Origin: Lasiosphaeria ovina
Lineage: Eukaryota > Ascomycota > Sordariomycetes > Sordariales > Lasiosphaeriaceae
DNA length: 64,000 nucleotides
NCBI GenBank assembly: GCA_033439765.1
Contig: JAULSN010000004.1
Coordinates: forward strand, 5,776,001-5,840,000
Direction: 5' to 3'
Part shown: piece after piece, positions 62,431 through 64,000 of the stretch
Layout of the letters: each line of letters opens with the position of its first letter
Numbering within the stretch: position 1 is the stretch's first letter
The notes under the pieces: model-generated
Seen by the model: the letters and a program-made list of their open reading frames with translations, nothing else
What the model was told of the DNA's origin: nothing
Databases searched by the model: none
Position numbers and translations under genes: made by a program

Positions 62431-63045
62431 ATCCATTCTCAACAACAGCTATCAATTCTACTATCGCCTTCTATAGTACCTGAGAGTTGTCTTTCGTTAT
62501 GTGGCCGCTATTTTCTAAGTCGGTAGGTCCATATAGGGAGTCTCAATTTCGCTCGAGGTATTTTCCGATTAACTCGTGTAAACTAGTTCGTTGTAGGTGC
62601 TTCTCTCCGTTGGAATTATCTTGGTAAATAATATCTACCCGAAAATCTCCATAATTAAGACCTGGAAATAATTTGAATGCGATAAGAGTTCTCGACATGA
62701 TTTTGTAAGTATGAGATTGAAGAAATAGTGGATGTTTGGTTGTTCCCCTAATTAGCTGTCAGCCAGCAGTCATTAACCAATGGCATCTATCTCGCTTCTT
62801 CGCGGATGTTATTATCGGATAGGCTGCTGCCAGCTTTGCTGAAAAGGGGTAGTTGTCGATGAATCCCCTTTGTTTACTTACACTTGGCACGAAACGAGAA
62901 ACGACCCCTGATTCCTTCACACCTCACAAAAACGCCAGCTTAAAAAAAATCACGTCCGTGACGCCTAAATTCACTAACCCTCCATGCCCCCAGACAGCCC
63001 GCTAATTACAACAACAAAAGCGCCAGGGGAATTCACGCTTCGCCC
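62431..63045. other. AT-rich spacer at the right edge of the decayed region
   Basis: AT-richer than the flanking DNA, with no open frame of note. The right end is the 3' side of the ABC-F gene (-). No gene seen. Confidence 0.5.
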
Positions 63046-64000
63046 TCAACCCATGAGTTTCCTAACCCGCTTCTCCATGCTCGTCTCAAACTCCTGCACG
63101 CCGCCTGGCAGCAGCACCAGCTTGCCCGCATGGAGTTTATACACGAGCCTGCGGCGCGCAGCATCCGCTCCCGCGCCCTCGCCATCATCACTCCCATCAC
63201 TCTCACTCCCACTCCCTTCCTCCTCATCGACATCCCCCTCGACGACCCCCCGGACAAACCACCTGTCATGCGACACGAGCACGACCGCACCCGGCCAACC
63301 TCTCAGCGCACCGCGCAGCGCTGCTACGGTCTCGTAGTCGAGGTGCGTGGTGACCTCGTCGAGGACGAGCAGGTGCGGGCGGCGCCACAGCAGGCGGGCC
63401 AGCTCGCAGCGCACGAGCTGGCCGCCCGACAGCTTGCGCAGCGGCACGTCGGAGGCCACGCGGCCGGCGAGCCCCAGCGACGCCAGCAGCCCGCGCACTT
63501 CGCCCTCGTCGAGCGCCGCTGCTTCATCTCCAGATGATGATGATGACGACGAGGTCTCGCGGAGGAGCAGCGACAGGGCCGTGAGCGCTGGCTCGGCGCG
63601 GCCGAGGCTTTGGAGAAGTGACACGGCGTGCTGCGAGTAGTAGCCGAGGCGTAGGCGCGGGTGGCGCGTCAGGCCCTGGCGCGTGCTGGTGCTGCCTGAA
63701 TCGCCGACCAGCAGGCGCACGAGCGTCGACTTGCCGGCGCCGTTGAGGCCGAGGATGGCGATGCGGTCGCCGAGCGCGGCCGACAGCGTGACGGCGTGCA
63801 GCGTGTCGGCCTTCTGGCCGGGGTAGCGGAAGCTGACGCCCTCCAGGCTGAGCAGTGGGCCGGGGAAGCGCAGCTCGGTCGGCGGCGGCAGGGCGACGGC
63901 GGCGGCGCGGCGGGAGTCGTCGGCGGGCACGTCGAGGGCGTCGCGCTTGCTGAGGTGGAAGCCGGCCAAGTCGCGGTTGAGCTTGAAGCGGGTGCCTTTC
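63046..64000 (-). CDS. ABC-F ATPase, C-terminal ABC domain (5' partial)
   Basis: C-terminal 317 residues of an ABC-F protein; the gene runs off the right edge, and its start, first ABC domain and linker are outside. These soluble twin-ABC proteins act on ribosomes in translation or ribosome biogenesis. Visible parts: linker end FHLSKRDALDV, then the second ABC domain from LLSLEGVSFRYPGQKADTLH, Walker A ILGLNGAGKSTLVRLL, Q-loop region RLGYYSQHAVSLL, signature VPLRKLSGGQLVRCELARLL, Walker B LLVLDEVTTHLDYETV (with the catalytic Glu), and H-loop VVLVSHDRWFVRGVV. An acidic Glu/Asp/Ser insert (63150-63240) is specific to this copy. DEVTTHLD in place of the commoner DEPTNHLD is a variation seen in fungal relatives. 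The stop codon is at 63046. Confident of family; subtype uncertain. Confidence 0.9.
   Translation of the reverse strand, partial: KGTRFKLNRDLAGFHLSKRDALDVPADDSRRAAAVALPPPTELRFPGPLLSLEGVSFRYPGQKADTLHAVTLSAALGDRIAILGLNGAGKSTLVRLLVGDSGSTSTRQGLTRHPRLRLGYYSQHAVSLLQSLGRAEPALTALSLLLRETSSSSSSSGDEAAALDEGEVRGLLASLGLAGRVASDVPLRKLSGGQLVRCELARLLWRRPHLLVLDEVTTHLDYETVAALRGALRGWPGAVVLVSHDRWFVRGVVEGDVDEEEGSGSESDGSDDGEGAGADAARRRLVYKLHAGKLVLLPGGVQEFETSMEKRVRKLMG

Overview
This window reads as nuclear DNA of a filamentous ascomycete, most likely a Sordariomycete and plausibly Sordariales (inference). The evidence is short introns of 46-145 nt with GTAHGT/GTRAGT-type donors and CTAAC/CTGAC branch sites, GC-rich coding sequence, fungal-specific families (WSC sensor, HET domain, SLATT_fungal, fungal GT31), and nonsense changes in a decayed region of the kind left by repeat-induced point mutation. 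Splice sites were placed by eye, and every multi-exon model was checked to be a multiple of three.

Layout. 0-5.2 kb: the 3' part of a GCP4-type gamma-tubulin complex gene (+), convergent with a TMEM184/DUF300 membrane protein (-). 5.2-16.4 kb: a sparse stretch with a single gene, a four-exon WSC-domain cell-wall sensor (-), between non-coding stretches of 3.5 and 6 kb. 16.4-23.4 kb: a 1295-residue kelch-like single-pass membrane protein (-) and an unrecognised 546-residue coiled-coil protein (-). 23.4-30.5 kb: 3.4 kb without a supported gene, then a CSC1/OSCA-type channel (+, 6 exons). 30.5-36.1 kb: a secreted GMC flavo-oxidase (-, 9 exons) and an MFS transporter (-, 4 exons) in tandem. 37.2 kb: an 80-residue small protein (+). 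38.8-42 kb: an oligopeptide transporter (-). 43-47.5 kb: spliceosomal SmE (-) divergent from the nuclear import receptor Mtr10/transportin-3 (+). 48.6-50.6 kb: a GT31-like glycosyltransferase (-). 52-56 kb: a SLATT-domain protein (-) divergent from the tRNA methyltransferase TRM1 (+). 56.5-58.1 kb: a sphingosine/diacylglycerol-kinase-like gene (+). 58.8-63 kb: a gene graveyard. 63.05-64 kb: the C-terminal part of an ABC-F ATPase (-), running off the right end.

Most genes are housekeeping or membrane-transport genes, and no biosynthetic cluster, CRISPR array or intact transposon is visible. The WSC sensor, the CSC1 channel and the glycosyltransferase all relate to the cell surface but are not arranged as a unit. 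SmE, Mtr10 and TRM1 are RNA-biology genes in divergent head-to-head pairs.

The most interesting parts are: (1) the TRM1 5' end, where a weak first ATG opens a mitochondrial-type presequence and a strong second ATG (GCCACCATG) follows 41 codons later; (2) the 58.8-63 kb graveyard, where an unrecognised gene, a HET-domain gene and a berberine-bridge-type FAD oxidase gene are all broken, with three TAG codons that fit CAG-to-TAG or TGG-to-TAG changes; and (3) a structured GC-rich insert of about 160 bp between near-identical AT-rich direct repeats at 59161-59347. I found no clearly new multi-gene system.
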